36,671 bases of DNA, taken from contig DTXA01000509.1 in the NCBI GenBank assembly GCA_012962735.1, positions 1-36,671 on the forward strand, read 5' to 3'. A program made the translations under genes and the position numbers. The notes below the pieces were generated by a model. That model was not told the DNA's origin. It searched no databases and was given only the letters and a program-made list of their open reading frames with translations. Positions 10,899 through 19,053 of the stretch are shown piece after piece; positions within the stretch are counted from its first letter, which is position 1; each line of letters opens with the position of its first letter. The stretch is from Candidatus Latescibacterota bacterium. Lineage in GTDB: Bacteria > Latescibacterota > 4484-107 > B68-G9.

Positions 10899-12199
10899 CA
10901 CGTCCTCCCCGGATATTCCACTAACCCAGAAGTCCCCTGAAAGATGATCCCCTCGTGTCCCATATCCTCAGCGGACTCGACCGCATCCCGGATCACCGCC
11001 GGGGGCCAGAGCCTTCCTTTGACCACGGGGTATGAGACCCCGGAAATGAACGCCCGGGCCTTGTACAACTCCCGTACAAGGATGTCCTTGAGGGGCAAAC
11101 ACCTGTACTCCCCATCCGGCCCTCCCACCCCCAGGTCCTCTATCGCCTCAGGCAGGCCCGCCATGTCCCCATACCCGAACAGGCAGTACACCGATCTCAA
11201 TGCCTCCCTCTCCCCCAGCCCCGGGACCCAGGAGCACAAAAGGCCCGCATACGCCGCCCACGTCGAACTTATGAACACCTCCACGTGGGGAAGCAGGGGG
11301 CTGACGAAGTCCAGGCTCTCCCCCAGATCTCGGTATAGGTGGCCCACCAAGGGGGCGAAGGACGGCGGAAACGCATCCCCTCCGAAGAGCACCTTCCCCC
11401 CCGTAGCCCTGTGCACCGCATCCCGGAAGCGCCGCAGGTTCCGGGAGATCACCTCGGCCCGGAATCGGAACCAGTTCAAAACCCCCTCCTCCAGCACCTG
11501 CACCAGGTCCGTCCATCCCATCCCGGTCCGGGCCATATGTCGGACGGAACCGGCGTCCAGCCGCCTCAGTCCGTCTAAAAGCTGGGTCATCCCCCTCCGC
11601 ATCCCCTCGAAGTCGTACCCCATCTCCTCGGCCGCCTCCCGACACTTCGGGCATGCGCACCCGAAAAGCCCGTAGAAGAAAGCGGGAGCGGTGTACCGGT
11701 AGTGCGTCACGTCGATCCCCTCCACATCGTAACTCCGGGCCATATCCGAGAACGCGGCCTCGAACCATTCGTTCAGCTCCGGGTGGTTGGGACAGAACGT
11801 CAGCCAGTACTGCTCCACCGCATACGGGACCTCGGGCGTCTCGGAGACGGGCCTCCCCGAGAAATCCACCGAGACCATATCCGGGAATCGTTCCGCTCCG
11901 ATGTACTGCCATCCAGCACCCAAGAGCCAGACCCGGATCCCCCTTCTGTGCGCCTCTCGGATCGCCAGACGGAGAAGCGAATCGTCGTTCCCGTACTGCA
12001 CCCCCGGGGGCTCACCTCCGCCCCGCCTGGCCACGGGGTCCAGGGCCCGGACCTCCGGAGATAGGTTGTACCTCCCCCCCTTCAGGCCGGAGCCCAAGAT
12101 CACCAGGTTCAATCCTATCTCCCGCTGCAGCGCCTCTATGTACCTGGGGTCCCGGGCTACGACCTCGCTGTCGGTATACAACCCCACTAACTTACCCAT
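10898..12199 (-). CDS. TIM-barrel glycoside-hydrolase-like protein, uncharacterised
   Basis: A 433-residue protein whose layout resembles a TIM-barrel hydrolase: an N-terminal strand MGKLVGLYTD, RRGIRVWLLGAGW, the segment WLTFCPNHPELNEWFE followed by YDVEGIDVTHYR (the 'what lies beyond is one field of acidic residues' pattern seen in GH-like barrels), and FGCACPKC, a small Cys pair motif found in several hydrolase-like barrels related to GH42-type enzymes. Catalytic acids cannot be assigned with confidence. No signal peptide. The ATG at 12199 overlaps the upstream stop by one base (TGATG), GAAGGAG lies just before, and the long upstream frame overlaps the aminotransferase gene and is not coding. 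A polysaccharide or glycoside-processing role is inference. Confidence 0.7.
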   Translation of the reverse strand: MGKLVGLYTDSEVVARDPRYIEALQREIGLNLVILGSGLKGGRYNLSPEVRALDPVARRGGGEPPGVQYGNDDSLLRLAIREAHRRGIRVWLLGAGWQYIGAERFPDMVSVDFSGRPVSETPEVPYAVEQYWLTFCPNHPELNEWFEAAFSDMARSYDVEGIDVTHYRYTAPAFFYGLFGCACPKCREAAEEMGYDFEGMRRGMTQLLDGLRRLDAGSVRHMARTGMGWTDLVQVLEEGVLNWFRFRAEVISRNLRRFRDAVHRATGGKVLFGGDAFPPSFAPLVGHLYRDLGESLDFVSPLLPHVEVFISSTWAAYAGLLCSWVPGLGEREALRSVYCLFGYGDMAGLPEAIEDLGVGGPDGEYRCLPLKDILVRELYKARAFISGVSYPVVKGRLWPPAVIRDAVESAEDMGHEGIIFQGTSGLVEYPGRT

Positions 12200-13416
12200 C
12201 ACAAGGCTCCTTCCTCTGCGAATACCCTGGTCGCGGCCGCGACCCCGGCCCCAGCCGGCACATTCACCCCCATCTCCTTCAAGGTCTGCTCTAAAGCGTA
12301 GATCGTGGGCAACACGTACTGGGGTCTGGCCACGAACCCCATAGTCCCGATCCTGTCCCCCCCAATGGCCACCCCGTACTTCTCCTGCATCAACTTCCCT
12401 AACTTCCCTACATCCAAGCCCTTGGGCCACACTACCTTAGTGCAAGATGGGGCGGCGATCTCCTCCCTCTTGGCCTTCACCCCGAGGCCCAACGCCCGCA
12501 CCGCCTCCCGGACCGCCTTAGATGCCACCTTATGCCTCCAGAAGACCCTCTCCGGTCCCTCATCGAAGACCTCGTCCAAGGCGGCTTTCAGTCCCTTTAT
12601 AAGCACGTAGGAGGGAGAAGGCCCATGCGCAGCCTTGCGCGCGGCCGCCACCGCCACATCCTGGACACCTCCCTCCCCCCGGGCGACCGCGTATGCCCTG
12701 CGCACTCCTTGATGGTACGCCCGCCACACTGTCAGGTCCATACAGAGGGAGCGGATCGGGGTCCTCCGCTCCTCCATCCGTCTCCACGCCCGTTCGCTCA
12801 CGGCCACTATGGCCGTCCCCTGGGGGGCGTTCAGGCTCTTCTGAGGACTGGTGCAGCAAAGGTCTATCCCCCAGTCGTCCACCCTCACCTCCATACATGC
12901 GAACGAACTCACCGCATCCACCATGTAGAGCACTCCCGGGAACTTCCGCACCACATCCCCTATCTCGTCCACCGGGTTCACCGTGCCCATGCTCGTCTCC
13001 ACATGCACCACCGCCACCATCTTCGCCTCGGGATGTTCCTCCAAAGCCTCTCGTATCATCTCCAGGGTCACAACGTCCCCGTCCTCCACCCTCACCGGCA
13101 CGGGTTCCGCCCCTATAACCGATGCGATGTCGTACAGAACCTGGCCGAAGATGCCGGATATGGCCGTGATGACCGTATCCCCCTCCTCCAAGGTGCTAAC
13201 CATAGCCGCCTCTTCTCCATACGTGGCACAGCCGTCCATAAGGATGACATCGTCTTTGGTATGTAACAATCGCTGGATCATCTCTACGGCCGCGACTTCT
13301 ATCTCCCAGTAGGGGGGGTAGTAGATGGGCGTGCCCAACTGTTTCCCCATCTCTTCCAATGCCTTAGGATATATATCCGTCTGGCCGCAGCTCATGTTGA
13401 TACGGGCCTGTCGCAT
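12199..13416 (-). CDS. Class V PLP-dependent aminotransferase (alanine-glyoxylate/serine-pyruvate family)
   Basis: A 405-residue fold-type I enzyme. Landmarks are HVETSMGTVNP, the cofactor Asp in YMVDAVSSF, and the Schiff-base Lys193 in SPQKSL followed by NAPQG. The family moves amino groups between serine, alanine, glyoxylate, pyruvate or 2-aminoethylphosphonate; the exact pair is not readable here. The ATG at 13416 follows GGAGGTGAGGTG; a GTG one codon earlier is possible. The gene lies 30 bases after the second permease gene, and its stop overlaps the next ATG, so it is co-transcribed with the importer. It may act on the imported compound. Confidence 0.88.
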   Translation of the reverse strand: MRQARINMSCGQTDIYPKALEEMGKQLGTPIYYPPYWEIEVAAVEMIQRLLHTKDDVILMDGCATYGEEAAMVSTLEEGDTVITAISGIFGQVLYDIASVIGAEPVPVRVEDGDVVTLEMIREALEEHPEAKMVAVVHVETSMGTVNPVDEIGDVVRKFPGVLYMVDAVSSFACMEVRVDDWGIDLCCTSPQKSLNAPQGTAIVAVSERAWRRMEERRTPIRSLCMDLTVWRAYHQGVRRAYAVARGEGGVQDVAVAAARKAAHGPSPSYVLIKGLKAALDEVFDEGPERVFWRHKVASKAVREAVRALGLGVKAKREEIAAPSCTKVVWPKGLDVGKLGKLMQEKYGVAIGGDRIGTMGFVARPQYVLPTIYALEQTLKEMGVNVPAGAGVAAATRVFAEEGAL

Positions 13417-13446
13417 CACCTCACCTCCGTTTATCTTTATAGGGGC

Positions 13447-14301
13447 TTAGCCCTTGAGGGCCCCAACCGTGATCCCCTTGGTTATGCGCTCCTGCAAGAT
13501 GGCGTACCCGATTATCGTGGGCAACATCACTATCACCAGCCCAGCGAACAGCGAACCCCAGTCGGTCTTGTAGTGCTCCACCATCATCAGGTTCGCTATC
13601 CCCAGTGGCAAAGTCCTCAGGGCCGAAGACGATATCACCACAAGCGCTAGCACGTACTCGTTCCATATCGCTATGAAAGTGAATATCGCCACAGCTATGA
13701 GCCCCGGCTTGGCCAAAGGCAACATTATCCTCCAGAAAACTCCGAAGGGGGAACAACCATCTATGAGCCCGGCTTCCTCAAGTTCCTTGGGGATGGTCTT
13801 GAAGAAGGCGGTCAGCACGAAGACCGTAAACGGTATACCAGAGGCTATGTACACCGATATCAGCCCCGTATGGGTGTCCAAAAGCCCCAGGTCTTTCAGG
13901 AGGAAGAACATAGGCACTAACGCAAGGAATATCGGGAACATAAGCCCAGCCAAGAAGAAATAGTACAACAGTGAATTACCCCTGAACCTGTACCTGGCCA
14001 ACGCATAGCTCGCCATAGCGCCTATTATAAGCTGGATGGCCACCGTTGTCACGGTGACGAACACACTGTTGAAGAAAAAGCTCCCTATCTGAGCGTCCCT
14101 CCATGCGTTGATGTAGTTCTCAAAATGGAACTTCCTGGGAAGCGCCCATGCGTTGGCGAAGAGCTCCCTGCTCGACTTGAAGGAAGTATATGCCAGCCAC
14201 ACCATAGGGTATATCACCACGACGCTGTACGCGACGAAGATGACCTGCATAACCAACTTCCTGAGCAGTGCCCTCCAGTCCCGTCCTCTCACTTCCGGCA
14301 T
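13447..14301 (-). CDS. Carbohydrate ABC transporter permease (MalG/CUT1 type)
   Basis: A 284-residue inner-membrane protein with about six transmembrane segments. The EAA loop is EEAGLIDGCSPFGVFWRIMLP, with the Gly residues that contact the ATPase, and the C-terminus ends KGITVGALKG as in MalG-type permeases. It would pair with the permease encoded just upstream (10 bases between them) to move a sugar or sugar-like solute delivered by the binding protein. The ATG at 14301 follows GGAGGGGCT. No ATPase gene is nearby; CUT1 importers often share one encoded elsewhere. Confidence 0.93.
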   Translation of the reverse strand: MPEVRGRDWRALLRKLVMQVIFVAYSVVVIYPMVWLAYTSFKSSRELFANAWALPRKFHFENYINAWRDAQIGSFFFNSVFVTVTTVAIQLIIGAMASYALARYRFRGNSLLYYFFLAGLMFPIFLALVPMFFLLKDLGLLDTHTGLISVYIASGIPFTVFVLTAFFKTIPKELEEAGLIDGCSPFGVFWRIMLPLAKPGLIAVAIFTFIAIWNEYVLALVVISSSALRTLPLGIANLMMVEHYKTDWGSLFAGLVIVMLPTIIGYAILQERITKGITVGALKG

Positions 14302-14311
14302 AGCCCCTCCC

Positions 14312-15190
14312 TCAGTACTGCACCGTCTCCCTCTTCTGAAGCCTTATGGACAACAGCGCAAGCACGAACGTTATCAGGAAAAGCGCAATGGCTATGGCTG
14401 TGGCATAGCCGAACTTTCCGAACTTGAATGCATTGTCGTAGAGGTACGTCGCCATGGTCTCCGTGCTCCGGTTCGGCCCACCGTCGGTCATTATCTTCAC
14501 AACCGCGAACGTCCCGAACCCGTTCAGGAGGAGGAACACAACCGTAACTTTCATAATCTCGCTCAAAAGTGGAAGCGTAACGTGCCAGAAAGCCTTCCAT
14601 TCGCTCGCACCGTCTATCTTCGCCGCATCATACAGGTCTGTGGGTATTCCCTCCAAGGCCGAAAGGTACAATATCATATAGAACCCCACGGCAGCCCAGA
14701 CCTTCACCGCCACTATGCACCAGGGAGCCGTCTTCACGCTCCCCAACCAGGCCGGCAGGCTCTTCATCCCCAAAATCCTCAGGAAATTGGTTAATATCCC
14801 GAAGTCCGGATTCAGCACGAAGGACCAAAGCACCGCAATGGCCACAACCGATATGAGATTGGGGAAGAAATACATGATCCTGAAGAACCTCGCCCCCCAA
14901 ACCAACCTCCGGGACATCACCACCGCGAAGAACAAAGCTATGACAGGTACGATCGTCCCGTTCGTCACTGTGAAGAACGAAGTGTTCTTCAGAGCGTTCC
15001 AGAAGTAGGGGTCGTGTAGCATAGTCCAGAAGTTCTCAAGCCCTATGAAAGACATCTGCGTGGAAACCCCACGCCAGTCGGTCAACCCGATGTAGAACGC
15101 CCTGATGTATGGGTACACCATAAATACCCCGTACATGATGAACGCGGGCATGATAAAAAGTGCTATCACCTTCCTCTGTCCCTTCCTCAT
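14312..15190 (-). CDS. Carbohydrate ABC transporter permease (MalF/UgpA type)
   Basis: A 292-residue membrane protein with about six transmembrane helices and the EAA loop DLYDAAKIDGASEWKAFWHVTLP. The N-terminal half (FIMPAFIMYGVFMVYPYI and FYIGLTDW) is the usual start of MalF/UgpA-type permeases. It starts with ATG after GAGGGATGAATT and lies 45 bases after the binding-protein gene. With the following MalG-type permease it should form the translocation pore for a sugar-type substrate. Confidence 0.93.
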   Translation of the reverse strand: MRKGQRKVIALFIMPAFIMYGVFMVYPYIRAFYIGLTDWRGVSTQMSFIGLENFWTMLHDPYFWNALKNTSFFTVTNGTIVPVIALFFAVVMSRRLVWGARFFRIMYFFPNLISVVAIAVLWSFVLNPDFGILTNFLRILGMKSLPAWLGSVKTAPWCIVAVKVWAAVGFYMILYLSALEGIPTDLYDAAKIDGASEWKAFWHVTLPLLSEIMKVTVVFLLLNGFGTFAVVKIMTDGGPNRSTETMATYLYDNAFKFGKFGYATAIAIALFLITFVLALLSIRLQKRETVQY

Positions 15191-15235
15191 AATTCATCCC
15201 TCCCGCTCGGCCAGGTCCTTTCTATACCGAACTTC

Positions 15236-16588
15236 CTAACGAGAAGCCAATAGCTTAGGCGGTTCTCTGTGGTACTTACGGATGGTGGGATCCTTCCTTA
15301 TACGCTCTGCGATCCGCTCTATCCTATGGGCGAACTCCTCCGGGGGAATCCCCTCGTAAAGAAGCGCTGCTAAGGCGTTCTCGGCCCCATCCTCCATCTC
15401 CTCGTACCAGTCCGTGAACCTCATATAGAAAGTCTCGCCCTTTGCCGCCTTTACGGCATCTATAGCGCTTTGCAAGGCCTCTGGGATCTTTATTCCCTCT
15501 GTGGCCCCCTCGATCGGCATGAGGTCCCTGACCTTTCTGACGAAGTTCTGTGCCATCTTCTTGGAGAGTAGTATCCTCAAATACTCCATACCCAATTCTT
15601 TGTGCTTAGCCTGGGCCGGCACCCAGAGAGCTGCCCCGGCCGAGGCTTCTATAGCCTCCGCGCTCCCCTTCCCGCCCGGCACCGCCGGAAGGGGCATTAT
15701 CCTCATCCTGAACCCAGAGGGTATGGCCTCCTTCATCTCGTTCTCAAGCCACGTCCCGCAGGGGACCATCGCCGCCTTCCCCTGAAGCCATACCATCTGC
15801 GCTTCCGTATGGGTGAGGGCCGAGGACCCCTCCAAAACGTACCCCCTGTCTATCAGCTCCCTGCACATCCGCGCCGCCCTTACCACCTCAGGCCTCTCCC
15901 AGGCCCCCGGCACCAAGTTGTCCAAGTCTATCAGAAGTTCGTACCCTCCGATCTTGTACAACAGCGCGCGGAAGATGATGCTGTAGTACGAGGGATACCT
16001 TCCCTGGTGCACCAGGGGGGCTATGCCCATGGCCTCGATCTCCTCGCAAAGCTCGAGGAACTCATCCCATGTCTTGGGGGGCTTCCATCCGTACTTCTCG
16101 AACATATTCACATTATACCAAAGCCCCAGAACTGCGAAAGTGATCGGCAGGAAATACTGGTGTCCCTCGTACCTCCCCCGGTCCAGGGCCCCCGGCAGGA
16201 ACGTATCCTTGAACTTTATATGCTCCTGCCCGTACGCCGGCGCCTCCATAAGGGAGTCAAGGGGGGCCACCAGCCCTTCCTGTAGGTTCACCCATATATT
16301 TATGTTGTGTATCCCCCAGAAGACATCGGGGGGGTTGCCGGCCAAAAACCTCGTCCTGGTCTGGTCCCACACCCTCGGGTTCCCCCAGATGTAAGCTTTG
16401 TACCCCGGGTGTACCTTCTCGAACTCCCTTCCGGCGTCGTACAGCCACTCCATCCCGTACCCGCCCTGGAAGAAAGCGCCCTCCATCATCCGCTCGCCGA
16501 ACTCCCTTGTGCCCCCCCGTCCCTTGTACACGATGGAAAGCAGATACAAAGCTGCCAATAAGGCCAACCCTACCTTCTCCCTCAACAT
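15236..16588 (-). CDS. ABC transporter extracellular solute-binding protein (family 1)
   Basis: A 450-residue family 1 (CUT1) binding protein: FEKVHPGYKAYIWG, FLAGNPPDVFWG, WDEFLELCEEI and a C-terminal SIDAVKAAKG region are typical of sugar-binding members. The N-terminus (MLREKVGLALLAALYLLSIVYKG) is a hydrophobic signal or anchor. There is no lipobox Cys and no clear AxA site, so it may stay anchored to the inner membrane. The ATG at 16588 follows CGGAGGACCT. It is the first gene of the ten-gene cluster; a perfect 18-bp palindrome lies 20 bases upstream, and no standard promoter is seen between. Confidence 0.9.
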   Translation of the reverse strand: MLREKVGLALLAALYLLSIVYKGRGGTREFGERMMEGAFFQGGYGMEWLYDAGREFEKVHPGYKAYIWGNPRVWDQTRTRFLAGNPPDVFWGIHNINIWVNLQEGLVAPLDSLMEAPAYGQEHIKFKDTFLPGALDRGRYEGHQYFLPITFAVLGLWYNVNMFEKYGWKPPKTWDEFLELCEEIEAMGIAPLVHQGRYPSYYSIIFRALLYKIGGYELLIDLDNLVPGAWERPEVVRAARMCRELIDRGYVLEGSSALTHTEAQMVWLQGKAAMVPCGTWLENEMKEAIPSGFRMRIMPLPAVPGGKGSAEAIEASAGAALWVPAQAKHKELGMEYLRILLSKKMAQNFVRKVRDLMPIEGATEGIKIPEALQSAIDAVKAAKGETFYMRFTDWYEEMEDGAENALAALLYEGIPPEEFAHRIERIAERIRKDPTIRKYHREPPKLLASR

Positions 16589-16608
16589 AGGTCCTCCGGT
16601 AAAATGAT

Positions 16609-16647
16609 GGGCATACTACTTATACCGCAGGTATAAGTAGTATGCCC
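16609..16647 (-). terminator. 18-bp perfect hairpin: terminator of the envelope operon, or operator of the importer operon
   Basis: The arms (16609-16626 and 16630-16647) are exact complements around a 3-base loop. On the minus strand the hairpin follows the DUF4159 stop by 32 bases and is followed by ATCATTTTACC, a weak T-tract. It also ends only 20 bases before the ATG of the binding-protein gene. A terminator fits the upstream operon; an operator or attenuator for the importer is equally compatible. No TTGACA-type promoter is visible between 16589 and 16679. Confidence 0.65.
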
Positions 16648-16679
16648 CTTAGCAGTCCTTCCCGCATTACCTGGAAAGG

Positions 16680-17894
16680 CTACCGCATCGTATACTGGCT
16701 GATGTTGGCGATCCCACCCGGCTGGGTGAGCGCATACACGATCAGGTTCACCCCGAACTGCAGCCCCCGCTCCCGGCCGGCCTGGGCCTCCGGGCAGGGG
16801 TCCCCCCAGTACCAGCTTATGTTTAGGTCGCTGAACACCACCGCAAGCCGGCCTCGGATCTCTATCCCCTCGAGATAATCCACATTCCCGCCCGTGGCCC
16901 CGCCTAAAGGCGGGCCGTCGTCGAAATCGTAGAAGCTGTGGAACAAGGGATGGTCGTTCGGGATGCGGAAAAACTTCGCCTCAGCCCCTAACGCCCGTTT
17001 CAGGAGCGCCCGCATCTGAGAATCGAAGGCCGTCCCCTTCAGCCCTCGCTGGGGGTTTGGCTTCCACTCTTTCTCCGTGCCCGTCGGGGGGATCTGGGGA
17101 GCTATGTCGTCGCAGAAGAGGAACCCCCCGTTGCGAAGGTACTCCCCCAGGTTTTTGATCTCGGTGTCGCTGAGGTCCATTACTGCCGTGTACCCCGTCA
17201 TGTAGATGAACGGGGCCTCGAACAGCCTGGGGTCGCTGAGCTCTATCTTCGTCCCCTCGATTTTGGCCCGGAGCTTGGTGTTGTCGTTTATGTACCGGAT
17301 CAAGTTCGGTATGGCCATCGGGTAAGAGTCCACATCCGGGTCCTGGAATTTATAGGTCACCAGGGTCATATTGAAGAAGCCCCGGATATTCCTCTTATTC
17401 TCCGGATCGGGTATCACGATGGCCTTATACCGACCTATGTCTAAGTCCTCCACGCTTAAAAGTTCGGTCTTGAGGTCCACGGCCTCCTGGGTTAGCGTGG
17501 GGGACCCTCCGGTCACATCCACCACCTCGGCCACCTCAAGCTGCATCTCCTCGGGCTTGGCCCCGCTGTAAGCGCCCATAACCTCCCGCATCGTAGGGGA
17601 TATCGCCCCGATGAGGTCAGCCCCAAGGGCGCTGATATCGGCGACCACCGTCACATCGGCGAGCTGAGGAGCCTGAGTTTGGGCCAAGACGAACTCCATC
17701 TGGACCTCGGAGAGTTCAGGCCTCTTGGCCAGCTCGAAGCTCTTCTTCAGGATGGGCGGCGGAGCCACGAAGCGGATATGGAACATCTCCTCCTCGGCCA
17801 CCCCTTTGGCCAAGCGCATGGAGATGTAAAACACAGCCCCGTGCATAAGCACGGATATGAACATAGTGCCCAGAAGTCTGAGATGTTTCCGAAT
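16680..17894 (-). CDS. DUF4159 protein with TonB-like N-terminus
   Basis: The C-terminal part (from about residue 165 of the ATG form) is DUF4159: FEAPFIYMTGY, LSDTEIKNLGEYLRNGGFLFCDD, DHPLFHSFYDFDD, FSDLNISWYW. The N-terminus has a single membrane helix and a following long extracytoplasmic linker like TonB/TolA partners. The ATG at 17864 (394 residues) has no ribosome site. The frame is open up to a TGA at 17898-17900 and reads ATT-CGG-AAA-CAT-CTC... from 17894, with AAAGGGGGG suitably upstream; I extend the gene to the ATT. If one C at about 17895-17896 were extra, a normal MSIRKHLRLL start would result. Last gene of the TolQ/TolR operon; probably uses proton-motive-force energy. Confidence 0.75.
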   Translation of the reverse strand: MRKHLRLLGTMFISVLMHGAVFYISMRLAKGVAEEEMFHIRFVAPPPILKKSFELAKRPELSEVQMEFVLAQTQAPQLADVTVVADISALGADLIGAISPTMREVMGAYSGAKPEEMQLEVAEVVDVTGGSPTLTQEAVDLKTELLSVEDLDIGRYKAIVIPDPENKRNIRGFFNMTLVTYKFQDPDVDSYPMAIPNLIRYINDNTKLRAKIEGTKIELSDPRLFEAPFIYMTGYTAVMDLSDTEIKNLGEYLRNGGFLFCDDIAPQIPPTGTEKEWKPNPQRGLKGTAFDSQMRALLKRALGAEAKFFRIPNDHPLFHSFYDFDDGPPLGGATGGNVDYLEGIEIRGRLAVVFSDLNISWYWGDPCPEAQAGRERGLQFGVNLIVYALTQPGGIANISQYTMR

Positions 17895-17904
17895 GGCTCA
17901 TCCC

Positions 17905-17923
17905 CCCTTTCTCGGAGAAAGGG
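17905..17923 (-). promoter_or_regulatory. Hairpin next to the ribosome site of the DUF4159 gene
   Basis: On the minus strand CCCTTTCTC-C-GAGAAAGGG is a perfect palindrome between the TolR stop and the GGGGGG ribosome site of the DUF4159 gene; with a realistic 5-base loop the stem has 7 bp. It could limit ribosome access and set the level of the last protein of the operon, or it may stabilise mRNA. It has no T-tract, so it is not a terminator. Confidence 0.45.
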
Positions 17924-17926
17924 CTC

Positions 17927-18352
17927 TCATCCTTTACCCTTCTCCTTGGGTGCTGTGGCCACGACGAGGTCAGTGCACCCCGCCTTCTTGGAGATGTCCA
18001 TCGCCTTCACCACCATGCCGTGGTAGGCCTTCTCATCCGCCTGGATGATGATCATCGTAGTGTTGTCCAACATCTTACGCTTCTTGATGATCTCTTCCTT
18101 CAGGTTGGCGAAAGTCACGCTCTTATGGTTGAGCTTAAGGTTCCCATCCTGGTCGATGGTGATGAACAGGTTCTCCTTCTCCGGGTTTTCAGCGGTCTCC
18201 GCCTCGGGGAGCTTAATATCCAACCCCGGAGTTATGGCGAACACTGCCGTCACCATAAAGAAGATCAGTAGCTGGAAGACCACATCTATCATCGGGGTCA
18301 TGTTCAGTCCTGCAGTTATCTCTCTACGCTCCTCAGTCTTACGCTGGATCAT
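17927..18352 (-). CDS. ExbD/TolR family protein
   Basis: A 141-residue protein with a short cytoplasmic N-terminus, one transmembrane helix (about 20-41) carrying the key Asp in NMTPMIDVVFQLLIFFMV, and a periplasmic domain, the standard ExbD/TolR plan. With TolQ/ExbB it forms the proton-driven motor of the inner membrane. The ATG follows AAGGAGGTGAAC. It lies 15 bases after the TolQ-type gene and precedes the DUF4159 gene, which likely encodes the force-transducing partner. Confidence 0.93.
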   Translation of the reverse strand: MIQRKTEERREITAGLNMTPMIDVVFQLLIFFMVTAVFAITPGLDIKLPEAETAENPEKENLFITIDQDGNLKLNHKSVTFANLKEEIIKKRKMLDNTTMIIIQADEKAYHGMVVKAMDISKKAGCTDLVVATAPKEKGKG

Positions 18353-18367
18353 TTTCTGTTCACCTCC

Positions 18368-19024
18368 TTACGCCGCCTGCTTCATCCGGGTCAAGCGCCG
18401 CATCAGGGCATCTACAAAGAGGTGGCCATATGGCTCGAACTGGATGGCCTTGGTCGTGGCACGGCCATCGAAGACCGCATAGACCAACAGTGCGGGCACA
18501 GCTATAGAAAGCCCTGTCACCGTCGTGATCAAGGCCTCGGAAATACCCTTTGCCACGATCGTGGGCTCCCCCAATCCCTTCTCAGCTATCTGGGCGAACG
18601 CCACGATCATCCCCCTCACCGTCCCCAAAAGGCCCAGTAGCACCGATGTGCTGGCCAAAAAGCTCACCCAATCCAGGTACCTGCGCAGGTAACCCAGGGT
18701 CGCCCGCTCCACCGCCCCGTTTAGCTCAGCCCGTATCTCCTCTGAGGTGCGCTCCTCGGTGGAGAGGAACTGGAACCTCGCCACCCCCTCCGAGAGCACC
18801 TCCCCCTCAAGACGTCCCAGCCTTCTGCACGTCCGCTGGAGCTCATCTAAGGGGACGTCCCGGTTGATCATATCGATCACCTGGCCGGTCACCTTTCTGA
18901 TCTCCTCCACCTTGCGGGTGCGCAGGAAGGTGATCAACCTCTCCAAGAAGAACCCCACCACCATAATAGACCACAACAACAAGGGGTACATAAACGGGCC
19001 ACCTTTCTGGAAGAACTCTATCAT
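18368..19024 (-). CDS. MotA/TolQ/ExbB proton channel family protein
   Basis: A 218-residue protein with one N-terminal transmembrane helix (YPLLLWSIMVVGFFLERL), a long cytoplasmic loop and two C-terminal helices containing LGLLGTVRGMI and ALITTVTGLSIAVPALL, the core motifs of the family. It should form the channel ring of a TolQ/TolR-type motor with the following gene. The ATG follows GGAGGGAGGTGCG. It lies 29 bases after the large TPR gene, in the same operon. Confidence 0.94.
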   Translation of the reverse strand: MIEFFQKGGPFMYPLLLWSIMVVGFFLERLITFLRTRKVEEIRKVTGQVIDMINRDVPLDELQRTCRRLGRLEGEVLSEGVARFQFLSTEERTSEEIRAELNGAVERATLGYLRRYLDWVSFLASTSVLLGLLGTVRGMIVAFAQIAEKGLGEPTIVAKGISEALITTVTGLSIAVPALLVYAVFDGRATTKAIQFEPYGHLFVDALMRRLTRMKQAA

Positions 19025-19053
19025 CGCACCTCCCTCCTTTCGAAGTTGTTTTT

